From Streptomyces yangpuensis (GTDB lineage: Bacteria; Actinomycetota; Actinomycetes; Streptomycetales; Streptomycetaceae), in NCBI RefSeq assembly GCF_001005295.1, contig NZ_LBMK01000006.1, positions 270,606 to 334,605 of the forward strand: DNA of 64,000 nucleotides. Reading direction: 5' to 3'. Positions 10,333 to 18,514 of this stretch are shown piece by piece. Both the position numbers and the translations under genes were made by a program. Within the stretch, counting starts at the first letter, position 1. Each line of letters opens with the position of its first letter. Below the pieces are notes generated by a model. The model had not been told where the DNA came from. It worked only from the letters and a program-made list of their open reading frames with translations, and ran no database searches.

Positions 10333-11916
10333 TCAGTCCAGGTAGTCGCGCAGCACCTGGGAGCGGGAGGGGTGGCGCAGCTTCGACATCGTCTTCGACT
10401 CGATCTGACGGATCCGCTCACGCGTGACCCCGTAGACCTTGCCGATCTCGTCGAGGGTCTTGGGCTGGCCGTCCGTGAGACCGAAGCGCATCGAGACCAC
10501 GCCGGCCTCGCGCTCGCTCAGGGTGTCGAGCACCGAGTGGAGCTGCTCCTGCAGGAGCGTGAAGCTCACGGCGTCGGCCGGGACGACGGCCTCGGAGTCC
10601 TCGATGAGGTCACCGAACTCGCTGTCGCCGTCCTCGCCCAGCGGCGTGTGCAGGGAGATCGGCTCGCGGCCGTACTTCTGGACCTCGATGACCTTCTCGG
10701 GGGTCATGTCGAGTTCCTTGGCCAGCTCCTCCGGGGTGGGCTCGCGGCCCAGGTCCTGGAGCATCTGGCGCTGCACGCGGGCGAGCTTGTTGATGACCTC
10801 GACCATGTGGACGGGGATGCGGATGGTGCGGGCCTGGTCGGCCATGGCGCGGGTGATCGCCTGGCGGATCCACCACGTCGCGTAGGTCGAGAACTTGTAG
10901 CCCTTGGTGTAGTCGAACTTCTCGACCGCGCGGATGAGGCCCAGGTTGCCCTCCTGGATCAGGTCCAGGAAGAGCATGCCGCGGCCGGTGTAGCGCTTGG
11001 CGAGGGAGACCACGAGGCGGAGGTTGGCCTCCAGCAGGTGGTTCTTCGCGCGGCGGCCGTCCTCGGCGATGATCTCCAGCTCGCGCTTGAGCTTGGGTGC
11101 CAGCTTGTCGGAGTTCGCCAGCTTGTCCTCGGCGAACAGGCCCGCCTCGATCCGCTTGGCGAGCTCGACCTCCTGCTCGGCGTTGAGGAGGGGGACCTTG
11201 CCGATCTGCTTGAGGTAGTCCTTGACCGGGTCGGCGGTGGCACCGGCTACCACGACCTGCTGGGCCGGGGCGTCGTCCTCGTCGTCCGAGATGACGAAGC
11301 CCTTGTTCTCCCCGCCCTCTTCGTCTTCTTCGCCCTCGGCCTTGACCGCGTCGGGCCCCTCGTCCGTGTTCTCGTCCTCGCCGGCCTCGTCAGCGTCCTT
11401 CTTGGCCGCGGTCTTCTTCGCCGCCGTCTTCTTCGCTGCGGCCTTCTTGGCGGGCGCGGCCTTCTTCGCGGCCGTCTTCTTCGCCGCCGCCTTCTTGGCA
11501 ACGGGCTCCGCCGCGGCCTCCTCGACGAGGTCGTCCGGCGTCTGCGGGTCCACCGACCCGGCCGCCGGGACCGCGGGGGCCGCGGGCTGCGCCGCCGTCG
11601 TCCTGGCCGCCGTCTTCCTGACGGGCTCGGTGGCCGTCCGCTTGGCCGGGCTCTTCGCTGCGACGCTCTTGCGGGTGGTGCGCTTGGGCGACTCCGCGGC
11701 ACTGACCATCAGCGTCACACCCTCTTCCTCGAGGATCTGGTTGAGGCTGCGCAGAACATTCTTCCACTGGGTCGCAGGAATCTGGTCAGCCTCGAAGGCC
11801 CGACGCACGTCATCGCCGGCGATCTGCCCCTCGGCCTTGCCCCGCTCGATGAGCGCCATCACAGACTCGGAATCGGCGATCTCCGGCGGGAGCGTACGGG
11901 ATGTGCTGGCCGACAC
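10333..11916 (-). CDS. hrdB: Principal RNA polymerase sigma factor HrdB
   Basis: This 527-residue sigma-70 group 1 factor directs housekeeping transcription. Region 1.1-like sequence (SVMALIERGKAEGQIAGDDV) is followed by a long Lys/Ala-rich and then acidic linker (KKAAAKKTAAKK repeats, residues about 130-200), region 1.2 (ATADPVKDYLKQIGKVPLLN), region 2 with RAVEKFDYTKGYKFSTYATW (-10 recognition and melting), region 3, and region 4 with LDEIGKVYGVTRERIRQIES (-35 recognition). GTG at 11916 with GAGAGG upstream was chosen because the N-terminus VSASTSRTLPPEI matches known HrdB; an in-frame extension further upstream lacks this support. The KKxAAKK linker is a Streptomyces HrdB hallmark. Confidence 0.98.
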   Translation of the reverse strand: MSASTSRTLPPEIADSESVMALIERGKAEGQIAGDDVRRAFEADQIPATQWKNVLRSLNQILEEEGVTLMVSAAESPKRTTRKSVAAKSPAKRTATEPVRKTAARTTAAQPAAPAVPAAGSVDPQTPDDLVEEAAAEPVAKKAAAKKTAAKKAAPAKKAAAKKTAAKKTAAKKDADEAGEDENTDEGPDAVKAEGEEDEEGGENKGFVISDDEDDAPAQQVVVAGATADPVKDYLKQIGKVPLLNAEQEVELAKRIEAGLFAEDKLANSDKLAPKLKRELEIIAEDGRRAKNHLLEANLRLVVSLAKRYTGRGMLFLDLIQEGNLGLIRAVEKFDYTKGYKFSTYATWWIRQAITRAMADQARTIRIPVHMVEVINKLARVQRQMLQDLGREPTPEELAKELDMTPEKVIEVQKYGREPISLHTPLGEDGDSEFGDLIEDSEAVVPADAVSFTLLQEQLHSVLDTLSEREAGVVSMRFGLTDGQPKTLDEIGKVYGVTRERIRQIESKTMSKLRHPSRSQVLRDYLD

Positions 11917-12252
11917 GAACAACCTCTCGGAACGATGGGAACGGCTTCCGACCCCGGGCCTGGTGGTGCTGGACCGGAGCCGACGACCACCGACCGGGGA
12001 TGGGCCGGCGGCGCGGGCAGGGGCCGGGGAGCTGCACAGCACCCCCAAGGGCTGCTGTCTTCCCTCCGTCGGCCATCACCTCTTAAGTCATCGCGCGACC
12101 TCGCGGAGCGTTACGCCCAATCTTCGTGGCCCGAGTCACACCCCGTATGCGCGAGCGCCGGTCATACGGTCGCACCCTCGCGGTCGCGGAGGGGCCGCGG
12201 CTGCTCCGGAGGAAGATCCGGAGGGAGATCCGGAGGGGGCCCGCACGCCGGT
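11917..12252 (-). promoter_or_regulatory. Long hrdB upstream region
   Basis: About 336 bp without a gene lie between hrdB and the whiH terminator. The block 12080-12135 (minus strand reads GAAGATTGGGCGTAACGCTC) is the most promoter-like part, but I could not fix a -35/-10 pair with confidence. A 12-bp tandem repeat with core CCGGAGG occurs three times at 12206, 12218 and 12230. The hrdB leader is thus likely more than 150 nt. Confidence 0.4.
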
Positions 12253-12280
12253 GTCGCCGGGCCCGGCCGGGCCCGGCGAC
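12253..12280 (-). terminator. Likely terminator of whiH
   Basis: This is a perfect 28-bp palindrome (arms GTCGCCGGGCCCGG and complement, no fixed loop) 27 bases beyond the whiH stop codon. Confidence 0.7.
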
Positions 12281-12307
12281 GTGTCGTACACCCCCGCGCG
12301 CCCGCCG

Positions 12308-13195
12308 TCAGTGCTCGCGCGGGGCGGGAACCACGCGCTCGACCTCCGGATGAACCGTCAGAAGCTGGCGCATCGCGTTCTCGGCGCCCGTCGCGTCACC
12401 GGCGGCGAGGGCCTCGACCATCCGTGCGTGGTGCGCGACGCAGGTCTCGCTCGGGCGGTCGCAGGAGGTCATCGGGCTGCCGGAGACCTGGAGGGCGGCC
12501 GAGACGATGCCGGAGAGGTGCTCCAGCATGCGGTTGCCGGCGACCTGGATGAGGAGTGCGTGGAACTCGTTGTCGGCGCGCGCGAAGGTGATCGAGTCCC
12601 CCTGGCCGAGGGCGTGTCCCATGATCTCGACCATGTCGGCCAGGCGCTGCTGGACGTCCGGGCGGCCGTGGCCGGCGGCGAGGCGGGCGGCAAGCGGTTC
12701 GATCGTCCAGCGGAGCTCGCCGAGCTCGCGGCGCTGGTCGTCGCGCTGGGGCCCGAAGGCGCGCCACTCGATGATGTCGGGGTCGAGCAGGTTCCAGTCG
12801 GCGACGGGGCGGACCCGGGTGCCCACGTTGGGGCGGGCGCTGACGAGGCCCTTGGCCTCCAGGACCCGCAGCGATTCGCGGACGACCGTGCGGGAGACCT
12901 CGAAGCGCTGGCCGATCTCCTCGGGGACCAGCGGGCGGTCGGCACCGAGATCGCCGGAGACGATCATCTGGCCGAGCTGCTGCACGAGCTGGCCGTGCAG
13001 CCCACGGCCGCGGCTGCCTGCCGCGCGGCGGCCGACCCGGCTCAACTCGACGTCGGCGCCGTCCCAGTGGGGTGGTCCGACGCGGTCGGGCCCGGGGGCC
13101 TCCGCGTAGGGGTAGCGGTCGAGTTCGCCCGCGCCGGCGAGGCCGGAGTCGGCATGGCGGGCGGCGGGCATCATGGTGTGCGCAAGGGGACTCAC
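12308..13195 (-). CDS. whiH: GntR/FCD-family sporulation regulator WhiH
   Basis: The 295-residue regulator begins with a variable stretch (about 60 residues). The GntR winged helix-turn-helix follows (LHGQLVQQLGQMIVSGDLG, then EEIGQRFEVSRTVVRESLRV and GLVSARPNVGTRV), then an all-helical FCD ligand-binding domain with metal-type residues (ADNEFHALLIQVAGNRML and CVAHHARMVEAL). WhiH acts in aerial hyphae to promote sporulation septation and is transcribed by the WhiG sigma factor in S. coelicolor. GTG at 13195 with AAAGGA upstream was chosen. Position directly upstream of hrdB on the same strand supports the identity. Hairpins on both sides make it monocistronic. Confidence 0.93.
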   Translation of the reverse strand: MSPLAHTMMPAARHADSGLAGAGELDRYPYAEAPGPDRVGPPHWDGADVELSRVGRRAAGSRGRGLHGQLVQQLGQMIVSGDLGADRPLVPEEIGQRFEVSRTVVRESLRVLEAKGLVSARPNVGTRVRPVADWNLLDPDIIEWRAFGPQRDDQRRELGELRWTIEPLAARLAAGHGRPDVQQRLADMVEIMGHALGQGDSITFARADNEFHALLIQVAGNRMLEHLSGIVSAALQVSGSPMTSCDRPSETCVAHHARMVEALAAGDATGAENAMRQLLTVHPEVERVVPAPREH

Positions 13196-13287
13196 GAATC
13201 CTTTGTCGGTCGTGCCTCCATGACCCTTGAGGTCTTTGGTGAAAAGCACACGAAAGGGTGATCGGTGCCACCTACGCAATTGACGAC

Positions 13288-13295
13288 TTATCGTA
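13288..13295 (-). promoter_or_regulatory. Possible WhiG-type -10 element of whiH
   Basis: On the minus strand TACGATAA matches the sigma-WhiG -10 consensus GCCGATAA at 6 of 8 bases, about 93 bases before the start codon. I could not find a matching TAAA -35 at the correct distance, so this is only a candidate; support rests on the known dependence of whiH on WhiG. Confidence 0.25.
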
Positions 13296-13356
13296 AAGAA
13301 CCGGGCCTATTGCGGGGAGTTACGGTCCGCTTGCCGCGACATGGACGACAACGGTC

Positions 13357-13396
13357 CCGTTGGTGACCGCTCCGGCGCCGGAACGATCACCAACGG
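13357..13396 (-). terminator. Terminator of the fused ABC gene
   Basis: Arms CCGTTGGTGA (13357-13366) and TCACCAACGG (13387-13396) have an inner CCGG/CCGG stem. The distal arm overlaps the stop codon of the ABC gene, so the hairpin forms immediately at the end of that message and insulates whiH. Confidence 0.7.
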
Positions 13397-15177
13397 ACCC
13401 TGCTGCGCAGTCCGGTGAACCCATAGGCGCACAACAGGACCATCAGCGACAGCAGCAGAGCGGTCGCGACGGGTTGGGTCATCACCCGGAGGGCCCCCAC
13501 CAGCAGCCGGTCCGCCTCCGGCGGCCACTGCACCCAGGACAGGCCCCGCAGCCTGGACGCCAGTCCGGTCACCGGGTACGCGGATGAGCCCTCCAGTGCC
13601 TCGCGCACCAGCGGAACCACTCCCACGGGCACGGCGAGCACCGCCGCCAGTCCCGCGGTGGCCGACCGGAAGACGCCGGAGGCCAGTACGCCGGCCCAGG
13701 CGCAGCCGATCAGCAGGCCGGCCCAACTCGCCGCCGGGGAGAGCCATTCCACCGGGGCCCGCAGGGGGCCGCTGTCGAAGACGAGAGCCAGGGCGGCGGC
13801 GTCGGCGGCGACCACCGCGGCGCCCAGCAACAGGGCGAGGGCGGCGCACACGCCGAGCTTCGCGGTGAGCAGCCCCAGCCGGCGGGGCACGGTGCCCCGG
13901 TCGGCGGCGAGGGCGGGGTAGCGGTACTCCTCGCCGAAGGCCAGCGCGCCGAGCAGTCCCGCGCCCAGGGCGGCGGGGGGCAGCGGCAGCAGCTCGGGCC
14001 ACGCCGCGAGCAGCCTGGCCTGCGGGGTCTGCCCGGCCCGGGCGAGCACCAGGGCGGTGAGGACGGAGACCACGAGCACGAGGGCGGCGGTGAGGGCGGG
14101 GGTGGCGGTACCGAACACACGGAGCAGCTCGTAGCGCAGGGGCCGCAGTGGCCCGCCCACGCGCCGCACGGCCGAGACCGGGCCCTCGGAGCGGGCGCGC
14201 CGGGAACGGCCGCCGGAGTCCTCGGAGGCCTCGGCACGCTCCGGCGCGGCGCCGGTCCCGGTGGCGGCCGCGGCCCTGGCGTGCGGGACCGGCGAGGCCG
14301 GCCCGCCGGCGTCGCCCGTCTCGTCGGCCAGCTGATGGACCAGCACGCCGTGGCGGAACGCGGCCTCGCCCACCTCGGCGCAGTTGCTCCCGTACACCGA
14401 CAGGCGGCTGCCGCTCTCCTCGACGATCTCCACCGCGCGCTGGGCGGCGCGGGCTTCCCTGCCCAGTACGTCGGCCAGCCGGGCTGCGTGCGGGGTCCGC
14501 ACGGCGACCCTGGGCCTCAGCCGGGTGCGCGCGAACTCCCCGGCCTCCTGGTCGGCCACGAGGCGGCCCGCCTCGATGCTGACGACGCGGTCGGCGCTGC
14601 GGGCCGCCTCCTTGGCGTCGGCGGTGGTGAAGAGCACGGCACCGCCGAGGGAGGCGTGGCCGCGCAGCAGCCCGTACAGCCAGCCGCGTTCCCGGGGGGA
14701 GAGGCCCGCGGCGGGCTCGTCGAGGAGCAGGGTGCAGGGGTCGCCGAGCAGTGCCGAGGCGAGGGCGACCCTGCGCTCCATGCCGAGCGACAGTGAGCCG
14801 AGGCGCTCGTCGCGCAGGCCCGCGATACCGACGACCTCGAGCATGGTGTCGGCCCGGGAGGCGGGCACCCCGGCGGCGGCGCAGAGCATCCGCAGCTGGT
14901 TGCGGACGGACCGCGCCGGGTTGCCGGGGACGTCTCCGAGCACCACTCCGACCTCACGGCCGGGGTGCGGGATCCGGTGCAGCGGGCGGCCGCGGAAGTA
15001 GGTGACGCCGCGGCCCGGTTCGAGTTCGAGCATGAGCCGCAGGGCGGTCGTCTTGCCCGATCCCGGCTCGCCGAGCAGGGCGGTCACATGCCCCGGGCGG
15101 GCCTCGAAGGTGAGGTCGTCCACAAGGGGCGGGGCGTCGGAACGTGGTTTGCTGGTGAGTCCGATGGCCTGGAGCAT
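13387..15177 (-). CDS. ABC transporter with fused ATPase and membrane domain
   Basis: The 596-residue single-chain half transporter has an ATPase at residues about 1-220 and six or so membrane helices from about residue 350 (ALTAALVLVVSVLTALVLA onward). The Walker A GEPGSGKTTALR and Walker B TLLLDEPAAGLS are intact. Two elements deviate: the signature reads LSLGMERR rather than LSGGQ, and the switch region reads LFTTADAKEAA, so the usual His of the H-loop is missing. A charged linker (about 280-350) separates the halves. Such ATPase-permease fusions in actinomycetes resemble lantibiotic-immunity or CcmA-type exporters; substrate unknown. It lies next to whiH but is separated by a terminator. 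Confidence 0.85.
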   Translation of the reverse strand: MLQAIGLTSKPRSDAPPLVDDLTFEARPGHVTALLGEPGSGKTTALRLMLELEPGRGVTYFRGRPLHRIPHPGREVGVVLGDVPGNPARSVRNQLRMLCAAAGVPASRADTMLEVVGIAGLRDERLGSLSLGMERRVALASALLGDPCTLLLDEPAAGLSPRERGWLYGLLRGHASLGGAVLFTTADAKEAARSADRVVSIEAGRLVADQEAGEFARTRLRPRVAVRTPHAARLADVLGREARAAQRAVEIVEESGSRLSVYGSNCAEVGEAAFRHGVLVHQLADETGDAGGPASPVPHARAAAATGTGAAPERAEASEDSGGRSRRARSEGPVSAVRRVGGPLRPLRYELLRVFGTATPALTAALVLVVSVLTALVLARAGQTPQARLLAAWPELLPLPPAALGAGLLGALAFGEEYRYPALAADRGTVPRRLGLLTAKLGVCAALALLLGAAVVAADAAALALVFDSGPLRAPVEWLSPAASWAGLLIGCAWAGVLASGVFRSATAGLAAVLAVPVGVVPLVREALEGSSAYPVTGLASRLRGLSWVQWPPEADRLLVGALRVMTQPVATALLLSLMVLLCAYGFTGLRSRVRW

Positions 15178-15401
15178 CGCTTCTCTCGCGGGGGGTGAGA
15201 CCGCTCAGCGGCAGAGTGAGTACCCCAAGCAAGATAACGCGATATGTCCGATTTTCGGCGCAACCGGTCCGGTGGGATGCCGATCGTTCCGTCGGGTTCA
15301 CCCCCAACCGGGAGCCCGCCCCCGGCCAGAGGTCCGCCTTCAGGCAGGGGCCGGATTCGGTCATCGGCCGGTGCGGGACCGGCGGCGCGTGCGCCGCGGC
15401 G

Positions 15402-16148
15402 TCAGACCTCCGGGCGCAGCATCGGCGGGTTGAGCAGGGTCGCCCCGCCGGCCCGGAACAGCTGGGCCGGGCGCCCGCCCTGACGGGTCGTCGTTCCGCC
15501 GGCCGGCACCAGGAAGCCGGGGGTGCCGGTGACCTTGCGGTGGAAGTTGCGCGGATCCAGGGCCACCCCCCACACGGCCTCGTACACCCTGCGCAGTTCC
15601 CCGACGGTGAACTCGGGCGGGCAGAAGGCCGTGGCCAGGGAGGAGTACTCGATCTTCGAGCGGGCCCGCTCCACACCGTCGGCGAGGATCTGCGCGTGGT
15701 CGAAGGCGAGCCCTGCGGAGCCTTCGTCGCCGAGGGCCAGCAGCTCGTCGACGGGGGCCCAGCGCGCGCTGTTGGCGTCGCCGCCGGCCCGGGGTGCCGG
15801 AAGGTCCGGAGCCAGCACCAGATGCGCCACGCTGACGACCCGCATGCGCGGGTCCCGCTTCGGGTCACCGTAGGTGGCCAGCTGTTCGAGGTGCGCTCCG
15901 TTGCCCGCGCCCGGCATGGCGGGGTCGTGCGCGCACAGGCCGGTTTCCTCGGAGAGCTCCCGGGCGGCGGCGGCCGCGAGATCCTCCTCGTCGCGGACGA
16001 ATCCACCGGGCAGCGCCCAGCGCCCCTGGAACGGCTGCTCACCCCGCCGGACGACCAACGCGCAGAGCGCGTGGCGCCGCACGGTGAGCACGACCAGGTC
16101 GACGGTGACTGCGAAGGGCGGATAGGCCGACGGGTCGTAGGGCGACAT
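15402..16148 (-). CDS. NUDIX-domain transcriptional regulator, NrtR-like
   Basis: The 248-residue protein has an N-terminal NUDIX fold (residues about 10-150) with the box GGFVRDEEDLAAAAARELSE followed by ETGL. All Glu of the GX5EX7REUXEEXGU motif are present, so the domain may still hydrolyse as well as bind ADP-ribose-like ligands. The C-terminal part (SSLATAFCPPEFTVGELRRV, then YEAVWGVALDPRNFHRKV) is the winged helix-turn-helix of NrtR-type regulators of NAD metabolism. ATG at 16148 was chosen; the longer frame upstream has no start signal. A TATGAT -10 ends 6 bases before the ATG, so the message is probably leaderless. No NAD gene is adjacent. Confidence 0.85.
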   Translation of the reverse strand: MSPYDPSAYPPFAVTVDLVVLTVRRHALCALVVRRGEQPFQGRWALPGGFVRDEEDLAAAAARELSEETGLCAHDPAMPGAGNGAHLEQLATYGDPKRDPRMRVVSVAHLVLAPDLPAPRAGGDANSARWAPVDELLALGDEGSAGLAFDHAQILADGVERARSKIEYSSLATAFCPPEFTVGELRRVYEAVWGVALDPRNFHRKVTGTPGFLVPAGGTTTRQGGRPAQLFRAGGATLLNPPMLRPEV

Positions 16149-16154
16149 GCCGCG

Positions 16155-16178
16155 ATCATAGTCGTCTGCCTGACGATA
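16155..16178 (-). promoter_or_regulatory. Leaderless promoter with candidate operator of the NrtR-like gene
   Basis: On the minus strand a TATGAT -10 (16155-16160) lies 6 bases upstream of the ATG. Just upstream the interrupted palindrome TCGTC (16162-16166) / GACGA (16172-16176) fills the -35/-10 spacer. An autoregulatory NrtR-type operator is a plausible reading, but I have no consensus match to prove it. Confidence 0.4.
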
Positions 16179-16316
16179 AACAGCGCTTTGGTGACCTTGA
16201 AGACAATGGCCCGCAGGCCGATGGATGCGCCGGGTCGGCGCGGCCCGCGATGTGCGCGGTCCGCGAGCCCCGGCCGGAACGCCACAGCTTGCACGAAGCC
16301 CGGCCACGGCGCCCGC

Positions 16317-18305
16317 CTACCCACCCAGTTGGAGCGCATCCGCGGCCTCCTCCACCATGCCGAGGCCGAGTCGGCTGACCCGGACGGAGAAGGGCTCCCC
16401 CGCCACCCGCAGACCCGCGAGCCGGATCGCGCCGAGGGGGGCGCCGGGCAGCGGTACGAGGGCGACGGTGCTGGCTGGGGCGTCGGGGCGGATTCCGGCG
16501 AGGGCGGTCAGTGCATGGATCCCCGCCGCCGCGGCCACGGCGGCGGGGCGGCAGGCCGCCGGGTGCGGGACGGGAACGCTGCCGGCGGTGCGCTGTTCGG
16601 CGGCGAACATCTCCGGCAGCCGGTACCCGAAGGCTTCCGCCGCGTCCAGGAGGCCCCGGAGCAGGCCTGCCGCCTCCTTCTCGAAGCCCGCCGCGGCCAG
16701 GCCGGACACGGCGACGGCGCTCTCGTACGCACGCACCGCACCCGAGCGGTGGCCGAAGGGGTTGTGTCCGGGCTCCTTGAGGGCCATGCTCCGCAGTCCC
16801 CATCCGCAGTCCATGGCGGGGGCACCGAACAGCCGGGCCAGTTGCTCGGTCCGGGGCCGGTCGAGGAGCCCGGGGGCGAGCCGGCCGCCGCCGATGAGCC
16901 CGGTGTCGAGCAGGTGGCAGGCGGCCCCGGTCAGTCGCGGCAGCGGCCGCCCGTCGGGGTGCAGGGCGGCAGCCGGACGGCCGCCGTCCGGGCCGTCGAT
17001 CCAGAACCTCTCCCGGAATCGCTCGCGCAGCGCGGCCGCCCGCTCCCGCCACTCCTCGGCACCGGGTCGTCCGCATCCGGCGAGGAGGTCCGCGCCGAGC
17101 ACTGCGGCCCGGTGGGCGTGGGCCTGGGTCTCACAGCGCCGGGGGCCGGGGTCGGGATCGGCCAGGAAGCCGTCCTCGCCGAAGGCGCCGCGCAGCCAGT
17201 CGAGGCACCGTTCAGCCGTCGGCAGCAGTCGGGCGACCTCCTCCTGCGCCATGCCCCAGAGGCGGGCTTCGGCGAGCACCGCCGGAAAGGCGAGGGTCGC
17301 CTCGGTGCCGGTGCAGGCCGGCGGCAGCTGGGGGCCCGCTCCGCGCAGGGGCCCCGGGATCCTTCCGCCGTCGGCCTCGCGTCCCTCGGCCTGTGTCCGG
17401 GCGAGGATGCGCAGGGTGGCGGCGGCGAGCCCGGTCCCCAGCGGCAGGGCCATACGGGCGGCCCAGAGCGACTCCGCCGGTGCCAGCCCGAGCCGCCAGG
17501 GCACCCCGGCCACCGCGAAGACGTCGCCGGGCTGCTCCGGGTCCCGCGAGAGCAGCGCGCCCAGGTCCTCGACGCTCGCGCGGAACCATGCCTCGGTCCT
17601 CGGGTCGTCCCCTTCGGCCCGGGCGTCGGCCAGCGGGTTCGCCACTTGGCCGACAGGAGCCCGCACCACCCGGTCCTGTGCGGTCCGCAGCTCGATCGTG
17701 CGGGATTCGCCCGGGCCCAGTTCGAGTTGCCAGCGCAGCAGCCCGGCCGAGGCCACTGCGTCGTCGGGCGCGGGCTCCGCCGTGGTGACGGCCTGTGCTC
17801 CGCCCGCGCTCCAGCGCAGGCCGGCGGCGTGCACTCCGGCGGGCAGCTCCGGCCCGGAGCGGCCGGCGGCCACCGCGGCCAGCTCCGCCAGGTCGGTGCC
17901 GAGCAGCACCTCCACGGGGAGGCGTACCGGCCGGGGCGAGAAGCTGCGCAGGGTGATCCGTTCGGTGCCGTCGGCGTGGCGGACCCGTTCCACGCCGATG
18001 TCCGGGTCGGGGCCGGGCTCGGCGCCGGTGCGCACGGTCGCGGTGAAGGCGGCACGGTCCGCTCCGAGGCTGCGCCCCTGGAGGGCAACCGGTTCCCGGC
18101 CTCCGACACGCAGCACACAGCGGGAAAGGAGCCGGCGCCCGGAGCGGTAGAACCCGTCGATCCCCCGCCCGGTCAGCTGGCCGTGCTCCGGCGAGATGAC
18201 CAGACAGGGAGCGGCGACGCAGACGACGGCGCCGTGCACGGGCGGCAGCTCGGGCCTGCGGGCCGCGGGCACGCCGGCTGGGCGGGGAGGTGCGGGGTGA
18301 GACAT
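16317..18305 (-). CDS. Amylo-alpha-1,6-glucosidase / glycogen debranching-type protein
   Basis: The 662-residue protein has an N-terminal beta-rich 'glycogen debranching N-terminal' domain (GRGIDGFYRSGRRLLSRCVL near residue 50, a signature for this family) and a C-terminal (alpha/alpha)6 barrel (from WAARMALPLGTGLAAATL). Candidate acidic residues occur in MDCGWGLRSMALKEPG, FGYRLPEMFA and GEDGFLADPDPGP. It presumably acts in the cytoplasm on alpha-1,6-branched glucans or a related alpha-glucoside, but enzymes of this subgroup are poorly characterised. ATG at 18305 was chosen because the family signature begins soon after it. It has no sugar transporter neighbours; a large hairpin precedes it. 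Confidence 0.8.
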   Translation of the reverse strand: MSHPAPPRPAGVPAARRPELPPVHGAVVCVAAPCLVISPEHGQLTGRGIDGFYRSGRRLLSRCVLRVGGREPVALQGRSLGADRAAFTATVRTGAEPGPDPDIGVERVRHADGTERITLRSFSPRPVRLPVEVLLGTDLAELAAVAAGRSGPELPAGVHAAGLRWSAGGAQAVTTAEPAPDDAVASAGLLRWQLELGPGESRTIELRTAQDRVVRAPVGQVANPLADARAEGDDPRTEAWFRASVEDLGALLSRDPEQPGDVFAVAGVPWRLGLAPAESLWAARMALPLGTGLAAATLRILARTQAEGREADGGRIPGPLRGAGPQLPPACTGTEATLAFPAVLAEARLWGMAQEEVARLLPTAERCLDWLRGAFGEDGFLADPDPGPRRCETQAHAHRAAVLGADLLAGCGRPGAEEWRERAAALRERFRERFWIDGPDGGRPAAALHPDGRPLPRLTGAACHLLDTGLIGGGRLAPGLLDRPRTEQLARLFGAPAMDCGWGLRSMALKEPGHNPFGHRSGAVRAYESAVAVSGLAAAGFEKEAAGLLRGLLDAAEAFGYRLPEMFAAEQRTAGSVPVPHPAACRPAAVAAAAGIHALTALAGIRPDAPASTVALVPLPGAPLGAIRLAGLRVAGEPFSVRVSRLGLGMVEEAADALQLGG

Positions 18306-18331
18306 GTGTCGCCTTGTCTGCGCTCCGGTGG

Positions 18332-18381
18332 GTTCAGCTGGGCGGTGGCGCCGCCGGGGCGGCACCTCCCCCCAGCTGAAC
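18332..18381 (-). terminator. Hairpin between DUF4192 gene and debranching-type gene
   Basis: Arms GTTCAGCTGGG (18332-18342) and CCCAGCTGAAC (18371-18381) are perfect over 11 bp, with additional GGTGGCGCC/GGC-ACC pairing inside. It could terminate the upstream DUF4192 message or act as an attenuator, because the next start codon is only 26 bases away. Confidence 0.55.
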
Positions 18382-18514
18382 GCCCCCGCCCCCGCCCGGG
18401 TCACGGGCCGTGGCTCCGGCCGGGTGTCCTGGGGACCGTGCCCGTTGCGCGAGGCCGGGCTCGGCGCGCCGCGGAGCACCCGCGCGGGTCGGCCGTACAG
18501 CGGCCGGCGCGCGC

